Shown: positions 7,368 to 16,092, counted from the first letter of the stretch. The stretch is DNA of 64,000 nt from Afifella marina DSM 2698 (GCF_900102695.1 NZ_FMVW01000009.1:1-64000); one strand, 5' to 3'. Numbers and translations are program-made. Notes: a model not told the origin generated them from the letters alone.

Positions 7368-8840
7368 CTACGCTTTCTGCAATTCCGGCGGCATTGAAAG
7401 GCGGAAGGTGGCGCCTTCGTCAAGCGTCGAATCGCACTCGATCGTTCCACCAAGGCGGTAGGCCAAAGCACGGACATGTGCGAGGCCTATGCCTTCGCCC
7501 GGCTGATCTTGCGATCCGGAACGGCGGAAGAGGTCGAAGATGCGTTCGTGATCCCTCGGATCGATGCCGCGACCGTTGTCTTCAACTTCGATGATGATGC
7601 GCCCGGAGTGCTGACGGCCACGCACCTTGATCAGGCCGGGGCGCCCCGGTTTCAGGTATTTGACGCTGTTCTCCACAAGATTGGAGATGATCTGCTCGAT
7701 GGCCAGGCGATCGGTCACCAGGGTCGGGATCGGTTCGATGCGGATCTCCGCGTCGAGCTCCTGAAGGCGATGCTGCAGCGTGTCGGCGATGCCGGCGACG
7801 AGGGCATTCATGTCGAGCTTCTCGGGCGAGAGAACGCGGCGCCCGGCCCGCGACAGATGCAGGATGGCGTTGATCAGGCGGTCCATCTTCTGCGTCGACG
7901 AGCGGATGAAGCCGATGGCTTCGGGAAGATCCTCTTCGATCGTCAGTCGCACCTCTTCGGTGACGAGATCGGGCGCCTCTTCACGGGCTTTTTCGATCAG
8001 CTCGGTGAGCGGCTTCGTCGCCACCTCCAGCTCGCTGGTGAAGCCCATGACATTGACGAGCGGCGAGCGCAGGTCGTGGGAGACGATGTAGGCGAAGCGC
8101 TGGATCTCGTCATTGGCGCGCTGCAATTCCGTCGTGCGCTCGGCCACAGCCGATTCCAGATCCTCGTTGAGAAGCTGCAAACGCGCACCGGCCGTCGCCA
8201 GCGCATGGACGTTGCGGCGCGTCGCCCAAATCGTACCCGCCGCGAGCGCCACGAACACGAGGCCCGATAATGCCAGCACGACATAGGATAGCTGCACGTT
8301 GCGGAATTGGCGGGCGCGCCGCTCGACGAGCAGAGCCTCTTCCGCCTTCAGCATTTCGGCTGCCGCGGCACGGGCCCGGCGAATGACATCGACGTCGTCG
8401 CGGTCGAACGTCATCTTGGCGGTCGCGTCGTCTCTCGCCCGGCGGCGGTTCTGAAGCGTGTCGCGGGCATAGGCGAGGTGGGTGGCGACGAGTTGCCGCA
8501 ATTCCGCGAGGCGTTTCTGCTGGTCGCTGTTGTCGGTGATGCGGGCATCGACCGCATCCATGCGCGTCTCGATCTCGCCGGCGAGCTGTTCGAAGGCATT
8601 GGCGAAACGCTCGTCCGCCGAGAGGAGATAGCCGCGCCGCGCCGTCTCCGAACGTTCAATCGCGGCACCCAGTTCGGCAAGGCTCGCAGCGACTTCCTGT
8701 GTATGCGCCACCCATTCCGCGCTGACCTGGGTCTGGCGCAGCACGACCAGGAAGCTGACACCTACGGCAAGCAGCATGAGAAAGCCGCCGACGATTGCAG
8801 CCAAGATGAAGCGGCTGATGCGCCGTTCCGAATTTTTCAT
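7368..8840 (-). CDS. Membrane sensor histidine kinase with CHASE3-type domain
   Basis: The 490-residue protein has a first membrane helix (about residues 12-34) and a periplasmic helical region (40-180) with the CHASE3-like segment LAAIERSETARRGYLLS-type pattern (here IERSETARRGYLLSADE). A second helix spans about 184-206 and is followed by a coiled linker. The kinase core has H255 in FAYIVSHDLRSPLVN, N-box NLVENSVKYL, G1 EVEDNGRGI and a G2 box near EGIGLAHVR. CHASE3 kinases sense unknown stimuli from outside the cytoplasm. It is the first gene of the three-gene two-component operon. ATG 8840 is followed by a short basic stretch before the first helix, as expected. Confidence 0.88.
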   Translation of the reverse strand: MKNSERRISRFILAAIVGGFLMLLAVGVSFLVVLRQTQVSAEWVAHTQEVAASLAELGAAIERSETARRGYLLSADERFANAFEQLAGEIETRMDAVDARITDNSDQQKRLAELRQLVATHLAYARDTLQNRRRARDDATAKMTFDRDDVDVIRRARAAAAEMLKAEEALLVERRARQFRNVQLSYVVLALSGLVFVALAAGTIWATRRNVHALATAGARLQLLNEDLESAVAERTTELQRANDEIQRFAYIVSHDLRSPLVNVMGFTSELEVATKPLTELIEKAREEAPDLVTEEVRLTIEEDLPEAIGFIRSSTQKMDRLINAILHLSRAGRRVLSPEKLDMNALVAGIADTLQHRLQELDAEIRIEPIPTLVTDRLAIEQIISNLVENSVKYLKPGRPGLIKVRGRQHSGRIIIEVEDNGRGIDPRDHERIFDLFRRSGSQDQPGEGIGLAHVRALAYRLGGTIECDSTLDEGATFRLSMPPELQKA

Positions 8841-9035
8841 GGTTCTGGGTCACCCGGCAGGAAGAGAAGAGGCCATAGCCCGCTTGCAGGCGCGGCTCAA
8901 TCGGTGGGAGGGACGCCGGCTAAGTTGCGCGCCTGATCGATCCAGGGCGGCGCGGGCGAAGGATCGGTGGCGGGCTCGTCCTCTCATCGCCGGTTTGGGT
9001 GCAGTGACCACTTCGTGCGGCCAGGCCGGTCGCCC

Positions 9036-9797
9036 TCAATGGACGTCCTGGTCGGGCTCCGGATAGACGTCTTTGAGCACGGCGTCGAAATGATGTTTCA
9101 CGGCATCGTTGCACTTGCACGAGCGGGCATGGAGTGCGGAATGATCGCGCACCAGCAGCGAGCCGCGCTGTGTTTCCAGAATGCCTTCCGCCTTGAAGGT
9201 CTGCATGACGCGGCTCGTATAGGAGCGGCCGACGCCAAGCATGCGGGCGAGCTGCTCATGCGTCAGAGGAACGGTGTGATCACCGGTCCGCTCCATCGTG
9301 GCGATGATCCATTTCGCGGCCCGCTGATCGACGGAATGGATGGCGTTGCAGGTGATCGACTGCAGCATCTGCGCGACGAGGCAATCGGCGTAGCGCGCAA
9401 AGAGCTGCCGCACAGCCCGCGATTTCTGCTTCGCCGCCTCCAGCTCCGTGAGCTTCAGGCCGACGAACGGGCCTTCGAATTTGACGATGATACGCGAAAA
9501 CGCCGGGAGACGACCGGCGCTGACGATGCCGCCGACGGCGCCTTCGCGGCCGATCAGAATGGTCTCGGTATCCTCACCGTCCTCGTTGGCGACGAGAAAC
9601 GAAGCAAGCGCCGGTCCGCAAGGAAAGTAGACGTTGTCGACGTTGTCGCCCGGATTGTACATGACATGGTCGCTGTTGCGGTGCAGCAGCTGGAAATGCG
9701 GTTCAAGGAGGCCGTAATCCTCGTCCTTCAGGACCCTCAAGAGATTGTTGAGGGGGCGCGTCTCTGCCGGATGCTCCCGGGCAGGATTGTGTAACAT
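9036..9797 (-). CDS. Crp/Fnr family transcriptional regulator
   Basis: The 253-residue protein has an N-terminal cyclic-nucleotide-binding-type barrel (residues about 25-140). A helix-turn-helix of the HTH_Crp_2 type follows, with VPLTHEQLARMLGVGRSYTS as the core. No four-cysteine FNR cluster is visible, although the C-terminus has a CKC pair. The barrel lacks an obvious cAMP-binding arginine-serine motif, so the effector is unknown. Similar proteins are frequent in Hyphomicrobiales near light- or stress-signalling genes. It is divergent from the phytochrome gene, with about 390-580 bases between. GNRVYFPCGPAL-type sequence (here DNVYFPCGPALASF) is typical of this subgroup. Confidence 0.85.
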   Translation of the reverse strand: MLHNPAREHPAETRPLNNLLRVLKDEDYGLLEPHFQLLHRNSDHVMYNPGDNVDNVYFPCGPALASFLVANEDGEDTETILIGREGAVGGIVSAGRLPAFSRIIVKFEGPFVGLKLTELEAAKQKSRAVRQLFARYADCLVAQMLQSITCNAIHSVDQRAAKWIIATMERTGDHTVPLTHEQLARMLGVGRSYTSRVMQTFKAEGILETQRGSLLVRDHSALHARSCKCNDAVKHHFDAVLKDVYPEPDQDVH

Positions 9798-10191
9798 GGG
9801 CGCTCGTCCCGCACGTGTGGTCAGTCTCCGCTTTTATGTGCTGTAGTGAACACAGCGCAACCCGTGATCTGTGGCGATTGTGCCGCACTCCGTCGCCTCC
9901 AGAAGGACGAGTTTGTCGCCTCATTGCGCAGGGCTGCCGGGGACATCGTGAACCGCGTGGAATGGTCGAAACCGGCAAAAGGCCGGTTTTCCGGCCGTTT
10001 GCACGCAAAATCGGCAACTTCGCTCATTCCTGTGTTCACAAGTGAACAGACAGGGGCGCGGAGTTCGTGCTTGCTAGCCATTCAGAGCTGGCTGAATTCA
10101 TGCATCAGATTCGGCCCGCTGACCGCATCTGGGCGATAGCCATGGCACGTGAATGCGGTTGCACCCGACCGTTCATTAGGAAATTCTTTCA
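9798..10191. other. Intergenic region between the Crp/Fnr gene and the phytochrome locus
   Basis: No supported gene is seen. Small open frames on both strands (for example 9821-10081 minus and 9846-10139 plus) overlap each other and resemble nothing known. The clearest signal is the dyad TGTTCAC-AA-GTGAACA at 10033-10048. One further half site, GTGAACA, is at 9846-9852, close to the Crp/Fnr start. Confidence 0.4.
10033..10048. promoter_or_regulatory. 16-bp operator-like palindrome TGTTCAC-AA-GTGAACA
   Basis: Two perfect 7-base arms around AA give a compact dyad typical of a dimeric regulator site. It lies in the divergent region between the Crp/Fnr gene (start 9797, minus) and the phytochrome locus (plus). 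The same half site, GTGAACA, recurs at 9846-9852. It does not match the FNR (TTGAT-N4-ATCAA) or CRP (TGTGA-N6-TCACA) consensus. The binding protein is unknown. Confidence 0.5.
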
Positions 10192-10386
10192 TTGAGGTCT
10201 GTCCGCGCTCTTCCGCAAGCCGCTACGGCCGAGCTTCATGCCGAGGTCGAAGCGCGTCTCAATCCCATGATCGTTCGAGGCGAAGCGCCGGACGGGGCCG
10301 TGAAGGGCGTCAAAGCCGCCTTCTCTCTTTTCGCTCCGGCCGCGGAAACCGTCATGCAGCCTGACGAGTTGGGCTGCCATGCCTGA
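10192..10386 (+). pseudogene. Possible relic of a haem oxygenase gene (bphO)
   Basis: A 64-codon open frame (TTG 10192 to TGA 10384-10386) overlaps the phytochrome start by 8 bases. Its beginning, LPQAATAELHAEVEARLNPM, resembles the first helix of bacterial biliverdin-producing haem oxygenases. The end, GVKAAFSLFAPAAETVM, resembles their last helix. The roughly 120 central residues, including the distal glycine-rich helix, are absent. In many bacteria bphO lies directly upstream of bphP, so an internally deleted remnant is plausible. It could also be a small unrelated protein or non-coding. The similarity is judged by eye only. Confidence 0.4.
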
Positions 10387-12928
10387 TCCGACCCAATTCG
10401 AAGTCGATCTGACAAACTGCGACCGCGAGCCGATCCATCTTCTGGGTGCTGTGCAGCCATTTGGATTTCTCGTCGCCGTGTCGCGCTCCAGCTGGGTGGT
10501 GACGCGGGTGTCGCGCAACGCGGCGGAGTGGCTCGGCCGCGAGGGCGAGGATCTTCTCGGCCTGCCGATCGACCATGTCTTCCTCGGACAGGCCGTGCAC
10601 ACGATCCGCAACCATCTGCAGGGTGCCGTGATGGGCGAGACGGTGGCCCGTGCCTTCGGCGTGACGATGACGGAAGCGGGCCTCGTCTGCGATGTCGCGG
10701 TGCATCTGTCCGGCGACGAGGTGGTGGTGGAGTGCGAACGCTCCGTCCCGGAGCCCGCGGCCAATGCCGCCGCCATGGTGCGGGGGATGGTGGCGCGATT
10801 GCAGCGCACGGACGATCTCAGGAATTTCTACCGCATCGCCGCGCGCGAAATGCAGGCTTTGACCGGCTTCGACCGGGTGATGATCTATCGCTTCGATCAT
10901 GACGGGTCGGGCGAGGTGATCGCGGAATCGGCGCGTTCCGGCATCGGCTCGTTTCTCGGCCTGCATTATCCGGCCACCGACATTCCCCGCCAGGCGCGCA
11001 TTCTCTACGAGAAGAACTGGCTGCGGATTATCCCGGACATTTCAGCCGAGCCGTCGCCTGTCGAGCCGGCGCGCGACCACAACGACCGGCCGCTCGATCT
11101 GTCGATGAGCATTCTGCGCAGCGTTTCGCCGATTCATATCGAGTATCTGCAGAATATGGGGGTCGATGCCTCCATGTCGGTGTCGATCCTACGGGAAGGC
11201 CGGCTGTGGGGGCTCTTCGCCTGCCACCATTACGCGCCGCATCACGTCACCTTCGAGCGGCGGACGGCGGCCGAACTCTTCGGCCAGATGTTCTCGCTTC
11301 TGGTGGAGAACCGCGAGCGGCAGACGGAAGCGGAATACGAAGAACGCTCCAACACGCTGCACAACAAGCTGGTGGCGGTGATGGCCGCCGAGGCGACCCG
11401 GTTTGAGAGCATCGTCGATCATCTCGACGAAATCGCCGATCTTCTCGTTTGCGACGGCATCGGTCTGTGGGTGGAGGGGCGCGCCACGTTGCGGGGCCTG
11501 ACGCCAAACGAAGACGATTTTGCCGGACTTGCGGCGCATCTGCGCGACAGGGGCGTGAACGAGGTCTGCGCCGAGCATGAGATCGGGGCGAAATACGAGC
11601 CCGCACGGCGCTTTTCAGATCGTGCTGCCGGCATGCTCGTCGTGCCGCTGTCTCGGCAGCCGGGCGATTATCTCGTCTTCTTCCGCAAGGAGGTGACGCG
11701 CAGCGTCAATTGGGCGGGAAATCCGGAAAAACCGGTGAGCGTCGGACCGCTCGGCGCGCGGCTCACACCGCGCAAGAGCTTCGAGATGTGGAAGGAGACG
11801 GTGAGCGGGCAGTCGATGCCTTGGTCGCCGGTGGAGGAGCGGATCGCCGAAGGCCTGCGCGTCAGCCTTCTGGAAGTGATCCTGCAGCTCTCCAATCTGA
11901 CGGAGGCGGAGCGCCGCCGCGCGCAGGAGCGTCAAAAGCTCCTGATCGCGGAGCTCAATCATCGCGTCCGCAATATTTTGAGCCTCATTCGCGGCGTCAT
12001 CAATCAGAGCAAAGATGCGACCAGCATCGAAGCGTTCACCGAAGTCGTCGGCGGCCGCATCCAGGCGCTCGCACGTGCACACGACCAGATCACGTCGGAT
12101 GATTGGAGCCCTGCCTCGTTCCGCAATCTGGTGACGACGGAGGCGGGCGCCTATCTCGGCGGCAAGGCCGACCGCGTCGTGCTGACGGGCTCCGACGTGC
12201 TCGTGCAGCCGGAGGCGTTCACGACCGTCGCGCTCGTGATCCACGAACTCATCACCAATTCGGCGAAATACGGGGCTCTCTCCGACAGCCGCGGCCAGAT
12301 CGACATCATCACCGATTTCGATCCGCTCGGCCGGCTCACCATCGATTGGGGCGAGCGCGGCGGCCCGCCGGTCAAGCCGCCGAAGCGTTACGGCTTCGGC
12401 TCGACGGTGATCGAGCAATCGATCGTGCACGATCTCGGCGGCGAGGCGAAGGTCGATTACGAGCTGACCGGCCTCAAGGCGCGCTTCGTCATTCCGCCCA
12501 AACATTTCCAACGCAGCGAGATCGTCGTGGACAGATTGCATGAGGCCCCGAGGGCCGACGAGGGAGGCAACGCCTTGCCAGCTGACGTTCTCGTCGTGGA
12601 AGACAACATGATCATCGCGCTCGACACCGAGCAGATGCTGCTGTCGCTCGGCGTTGGCCGCGTGCGCGCGGCGAGCGGCGTGAGCGACGCGCTCAAGGAG
12701 ATCGAACGGCAGGCGCCGGATTTCGCGCTTCTCGACGTCAATCTCGGTGCGGAGACGAGCCTCGAAATCGCCGAACGGCTGGCGGGGATGGATGTGCCCT
12801 TCGTTTTCGCGACCGGCTATGGCGAGCAGGCGGCTTTGCCGGCGCCTTTCGATGCCACCTACAAGGTGCGAAAGCCCTACAGCGCGCAGTCCTTGCAGGA
12901 GGCGATGGCCGGCGCCGAGCGGGTATAG
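10379..12928 (+). CDS. bphP: Bacteriophytochrome histidine kinase with C-terminal receiver (PAS-GAF-PHY-HWE kinase-REC)
   Basis: The 849-residue red/far-red photoreceptor binds biliverdin through C14 (DLTNCDREPIHLLGAVQPFG) ahead of the PAS domain. The GAF domain (about 145-310) carries YPATDIP, and the PHY domain (about 325-500) carries the tongue motif RLTPRKSFEMW. An HWE-type kinase follows: H528 in ELNHRVRNILS, N-box HELITNSAKYGA and the W657-E659 pair in IDWGERGGPP. A receiver occupies 735-845, with E741/D742, acceptor D786 and K832. This order is that of Agrobacterium Agp2, a bathy-type phytochrome. The PAS-D-I-P motif here is PATDIP, a conservative change. No intact haem oxygenase gene is adjacent. 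The ATG at 10379 gives the expected short N-terminus before C14. Confidence 0.95.
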   Translation: MPDPTQFEVDLTNCDREPIHLLGAVQPFGFLVAVSRSSWVVTRVSRNAAEWLGREGEDLLGLPIDHVFLGQAVHTIRNHLQGAVMGETVARAFGVTMTEAGLVCDVAVHLSGDEVVVECERSVPEPAANAAAMVRGMVARLQRTDDLRNFYRIAAREMQALTGFDRVMIYRFDHDGSGEVIAESARSGIGSFLGLHYPATDIPRQARILYEKNWLRIIPDISAEPSPVEPARDHNDRPLDLSMSILRSVSPIHIEYLQNMGVDASMSVSILREGRLWGLFACHHYAPHHVTFERRTAAELFGQMFSLLVENRERQTEAEYEERSNTLHNKLVAVMAAEATRFESIVDHLDEIADLLVCDGIGLWVEGRATLRGLTPNEDDFAGLAAHLRDRGVNEVCAEHEIGAKYEPARRFSDRAAGMLVVPLSRQPGDYLVFFRKEVTRSVNWAGNPEKPVSVGPLGARLTPRKSFEMWKETVSGQSMPWSPVEERIAEGLRVSLLEVILQLSNLTEAERRRAQERQKLLIAELNHRVRNILSLIRGVINQSKDATSIEAFTEVVGGRIQALARAHDQITSDDWSPASFRNLVTTEAGAYLGGKADRVVLTGSDVLVQPEAFTTVALVIHELITNSAKYGALSDSRGQIDIITDFDPLGRLTIDWGERGGPPVKPPKRYGFGSTVIEQSIVHDLGGEAKVDYELTGLKARFVIPPKHFQRSEIVVDRLHEAPRADEGGNALPADVLVVEDNMIIALDTEQMLLSLGVGRVRAASGVSDALKEIERQAPDFALLDVNLGAETSLEIAERLAGMDVPFVFATGYGEQAALPAPFDATYKVRKPYSAQSLQEAMAGAERV

Positions 12929-12945
12929 TGCCGGGCGGGTGTCGT

Positions 12946-13467
12946 CTAGGAGGTCGCCTGGAAGGCCTCGTCGAAGACGACTTCGCCGGCCGGCAGGGTG
13001 TCGGTGAAGGGGAGGGCGAGCAGGTTTTCCGCCGGCACGCCCGGGATTTGAAGCTGCGGCAGATTTTCGAAGCCGAAACGCTCGTAATAAGCGGGATCGC
13101 CGACGAGCACGCAGCCCTCGCTGCCGAGCGCACGAAGCTTCGTCAGGCCCACTTCCATCAGCACCGAGCCGACGCCCTTCTTCTGCACCTCCGGAAGGAC
13201 GGCGATGGGTCCGAGCCCGTGCCAGCCAGTCGTCACCTGACCGTCGCTGCCGGTGATGGTGACGGGCGAGAAGGCGGCCTGGCCGAGGATGCGGCCATCG
13301 GCTTCCGCGACGAGGGCGATCGTCGCCATACCGCGCTTCCATAGAGCGTCGATGATGAAGGCTTCGCTGCCCGCCGCGTACGGCTTATGAAGGAAGGCCT
13401 GTCGCACCAGTTCCTTGACGGCGGTGCGGTCGGCCTCGTTTTGATCCCGGATCTGCAGTTTGCCCAT
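12946..13467 (-). CDS. GNAT family N-acetyltransferase (YhbS-like)
   Basis: The 173-residue protein shows the GNAT fold: an N-terminal RDQNEADRTAVKELVRQAF segment, the acetyl-CoA loop LPEVQKKGVGSVLMEVGL and a C-terminal GDPAYYERFGFEN block typical of the YhbS-like subgroup. It would transfer an acetyl group from acetyl-CoA; the acceptor is unknown. The start at 13467 (MGKLQIRDQ) is preferred. The frame is open 14 codons upstream, but those residues are not conserved. It is convergent with bphP, with 17 bases between the stops, and so is transcribed independently of it. Confidence 0.85.
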   Translation of the reverse strand: MGKLQIRDQNEADRTAVKELVRQAFLHKPYAAGSEAFIIDALWKRGMATIALVAEADGRILGQAAFSPVTITGSDGQVTTGWHGLGPIAVLPEVQKKGVGSVLMEVGLTKLRALGSEGCVLVGDPAYYERFGFENLPQLQIPGVPAENLLALPFTDTLPAGEVVFDEAFQATS

Positions 13468-13591
13468 TGTCCTCGTCCGCGAGACCGCGCTCGAGGCAGA
13501 TAAAGGCAATTATTTCAAGGCGCAAGCGAGGCGTGAGGCCGCGGGAGAGAGGTTTGGAGGGAGCGCCCTCAGGCGCCCCCTCTAGACGGTG

Positions 13592-14140
13592 TCAGCCTGC
13601 GATCATGGCTTGCAGGCGCTTCAGCCCCTCGCGGGCGAAATCGAGGATCGCGGGATCGACGAGACGGCCGTCCCGCACCTTGTCACCGACATTGCCGATG
13701 ACGATCTGCGGCCCGCCGACGAGGCGGCATTCGGCGGCGTGGAGCGTCTCGTTGAGCTGTGCCTGCGCCCGGACGCCACCCGTGAAGGCGGGTGAGGCGG
13801 ACACGACCAGAACCGGCTTGCCCATGAGAGAGGACGATCCGCGCGGACGCGACGCCCAATCGAGGGCGTTCTTCAAGACGCCCGGAATGCCGTGATTGTA
13901 TTCCGGCGTGGCGATGACGAGGCCGTCGCTTGCCGCGACCGCCTGACGGAATTCACGGACCGCCTCGGGCGCGTCGTCGCCGTCCAGATCGCTGTTGTAG
14001 AGCGGCAGATCGACATGGCCGATCTGAAGTTCGACCGTGCCGTCATTGTCGGCCGCGAGGCCCTGCAGAACGGCACGGGAATAGCTCTCACGGCGAAGGC
14101 TCCCCGGCAGGCCGAGGAGTTTCGTTTTCGCGGATGACAT
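13592..14140 (-). CDS. NAD(P)H-dependent FMN reductase family protein
   Basis: The 182-residue flavodoxin-like protein has the phosphate-binding loop GSLRRESYSR near residue 14 and the flavin-binding motif ATPEYNHGIPGVLKNALDWA in the middle, typical of the ChrR/YieF/SsuE-like NADPH-dependent FMN reductases. Such enzymes carry out two-electron reduction of quinones, chromate or azo compounds in the cytoplasm, protecting against redox cycling. The native substrate is unknown. It lies 3 bases downstream of the aldo/keto reductase gene on the same strand, so the two are probably co-transcribed as a small redox-detoxification operon. Confidence 0.88.
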   Translation of the reverse strand: MSSAKTKLLGLPGSLRRESYSRAVLQGLAADNDGTVELQIGHVDLPLYNSDLDGDDAPEAVREFRQAVAASDGLVIATPEYNHGIPGVLKNALDWASRPRGSSSLMGKPVLVVSASPAFTGGVRAQAQLNETLHAAECRLVGGPQIVIGNVGDKVRDGRLVDPAILDFAREGLKRLQAMIAG

Positions 14141-14143
14141 GGC

Positions 14144-15175
14144 TCAGACCTTCGGCATGGCCGGACCGTTGCCGGCACCGGTTTCTTCGATGGCTTTGGC
14201 GATGTCGGTCAGGTCTTCTTTGGTCAGTTCAAGCGTGGCCGCATCGATCCAGCCGTCGACCTGACCCGGATTGCGGGCGCCGACGATGGCGCCGGTGACG
14301 CCAGGCCAGGCGAGCGTCCAGGCAACGGCGACGGCCGGCACCGTGGTGCCGTGCTTTTCCGCGATCGGCTTCAGGCTGTCGGCAAGCGCCAGGTTCTTTT
14401 CAAGCTTTTCGCCGGTGTAATCCGGATTTCTGGAGCGCCAATCGTCTGCCGGCAGGGCCTGCGCCCGCTCGACGCTGAAGCGGCCGCTCAGGAGGCCCGA
14501 CTGCATCGGCGAATAGACGATGACGCCCGTCTCATGGGCGTCGCACCAGGGCAGTTCCTTTTCCGCCACCTCGCGCTTGATCGCCGAAAACGGCGGCTGC
14601 AGCGTGTCGACATGGCCGACGGCTTCCGCCTTTTGCAGCTGCTCGGCATTGTGGTTGGAGAGGCCGGCGGCGCGGATCTTGCCTTCCTTCTTCAGGTCCA
14701 GGAGGGTCTGCCAGTATTCTTCCACCGGCGTGCCGTCATTGGCCGGCCAGTGCATCTGATAAAGATCGATGCGCTCCACGCCGAGGCGCTTCAGCGAGGC
14801 TTCCACCTCGCGGCGCAAGCTGTCGGCAGCGCCGATGCGCGCCGGCATCTTCTTGCGGTCGTTCTCGTCCCAGACGAGACCGCATTTGGTGAAGACATAG
14901 GGGCGTTCGCTGGCCGGGACATCGGCGAGCGCCTTCTTCACCACCTCTTCGGAATGGCCGAGGCCGTAAACGGCGGCGGTGTCGACCCAGTTGATGCCGC
15001 GGGATACGGCGTGACGGATGGCGGCGACGGATTCGGAATCGTCCTGCGCGCCCCAGCCGACGGCCCAGTCGGGGCCGCCGATCGCCCAGGCGCCGAAGCC
15101 GACGCGGGTGATCTGCATATCTGTGCGGCCGAAGGGTTTCGTCGGCAGGTTCGTCGTCGCTAGTTTGTCGAGCAT
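14144..15175 (-). CDS. Aldo/keto reductase
   Basis: The 343-residue TIM-barrel oxidoreductase has the catalytic tetrad in context: aspartate and tyrosine in VDTAAVYGLGHSEEVV, lysine in FTKCGL and histidine in LYQMHWP. The C-terminal NADPH-binding region contains GAIVGARNPGQVDGW. It reduces aldehydes or ketones with NADPH; the substrate cannot be inferred. ATG 15175 is chosen because GGGAG precedes it by about 7 bases. The frame continues 11 codons upstream without a ribosome site. It is followed after 3 bases by the FMN reductase gene. Confidence 0.9.
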   Translation of the reverse strand: MLDKLATTNLPTKPFGRTDMQITRVGFGAWAIGGPDWAVGWGAQDDSESVAAIRHAVSRGINWVDTAAVYGLGHSEEVVKKALADVPASERPYVFTKCGLVWDENDRKKMPARIGAADSLRREVEASLKRLGVERIDLYQMHWPANDGTPVEEYWQTLLDLKKEGKIRAAGLSNHNAEQLQKAEAVGHVDTLQPPFSAIKREVAEKELPWCDAHETGVIVYSPMQSGLLSGRFSVERAQALPADDWRSRNPDYTGEKLEKNLALADSLKPIAEKHGTTVPAVAVAWTLAWPGVTGAIVGARNPGQVDGWIDAATLELTKEDLTDIAKAIEETGAGNGPAMPKV

Positions 15176-15270
15176 GGGGGAACTCCCGTTGTTTCCGTTG
15201 CGGTGCACATAAGGCCCGATCCGGGTTCTTCAAAGCGGGAGGCTGGATTGCGTGACTGGCGGTGCCGCTT

Positions 15271-16092
15271 TCAGGCGGCGGCCTTTTCGGCGATCTCGTC
15301 GGTGATCACCTTGAAACCGGCGAGACGCGAGGCGCCGAAACTCGTGGAAATCGCGACGTCGGTCGCGTCGCGTCCGCGCGCCATCAGGATGCGCCCGATG
15401 CGCGGATGGTTGTGGCGAGCGTCAAACGTATACCAGCGGCCGTCGAGATAGGCCTCGAACCAGGCACTGAAATCCATCGGGTTCGGGTCTTCCGGCACGC
15501 CGATATCGCCGAGATAGCCCGTGCAATAGCGGGCGGGAATATTCATGCAGCGGCACAGAGCGACGGCGAGATGGGCGAAATCGCGGCACACGCCCGTCTG
15601 CTCGTAATTGCCGTTCACGGCGCTGCGCATCGGATCGGCCTTCAGATAATCGAAGGTGATGCGCTCGTGGGCGTAGTCGCAGATGGCTTCGACCATCCGC
15701 CAGCCTTGCGGGACGTGCCCGAAGAGCGACCAGGCGAGATCCGTCAGCCGGTCGGTCTCGCAGTAGCGACTGCCGAGAAGGAAGAGGAGCACGTCGTCGG
15801 GGAGTTCGTCGACCGGTGTCTGGCGCGCATCCGGCGCCACCTCGTCCGGAAGTCCCTCGTCGCGGATCGTGAATTCGGTCGACATCCGCAAAAGCCCGGC
15901 GGGGGCCACGATGCGCGTACAGACATTGCCGAAATCGTCACGGTAGTCGCGCGAGGGGATCTCCGGTTCGAAGGTGATATGGTGCGGGGTTTCAAGATCG
16001 CGGAGCCGCGAGGGATGCACCGACAGGACAAGCAGCATCGGAGTCGGCTGCTGGCACTCGTATTCGATTTCAAAACCGGCTCTGATCTTCAT
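15271..16092 (-). CDS. Transglutaminase-like protein with altered triad
   Basis: The 273-residue protein has an N-terminal beta domain (about 1-100) followed by a transglutaminase core. The catalytic cysteine is in GVCRDFAHLAVALCRCMNIP and the aspartate in WYTFDARHN. At the place where the family normally has histidine (HAWxE) the sequence reads DFSAWFEAYL, so the expected histidine is replaced by serine. The C-terminus keeps the subgroup motif MARGRDATDVAISTSFG. Such proteins may be proteases or amidases, or may have lost the usual chemistry. It lies 64 bases downstream of a second transglutaminase gene on the same strand, and both probably belong to one transcript. Confidence 0.88.
   Translation of the reverse strand: MKIRAGFEIEYECQQPTPMLLVLSVHPSRLRDLETPHHITFEPEIPSRDYRDDFGNVCTRIVAPAGLLRMSTEFTIRDEGLPDEVAPDARQTPVDELPDDVLLFLLGSRYCETDRLTDLAWSLFGHVPQGWRMVEAICDYAHERITFDYLKADPMRSAVNGNYEQTGVCRDFAHLAVALCRCMNIPARYCTGYLGDIGVPEDPNPMDFSAWFEAYLDGRWYTFDARHNHPRIGRILMARGRDATDVAISTSFGASRLAGFKVITDEIAEKAAA

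Noticed and set aside
9821-10139. Overlapping small frames on both strands between the Crp/Fnr gene and the phytochrome
   Set aside because: They lie on top of each other on opposite strands, have no ribosome site and match no family.
11615-13342. A 575-codon minus-strand frame covering the end of bphP and the GNAT gene
   Set aside because: It overlaps two well-supported genes, has low-complexity basic sequence and no family features.
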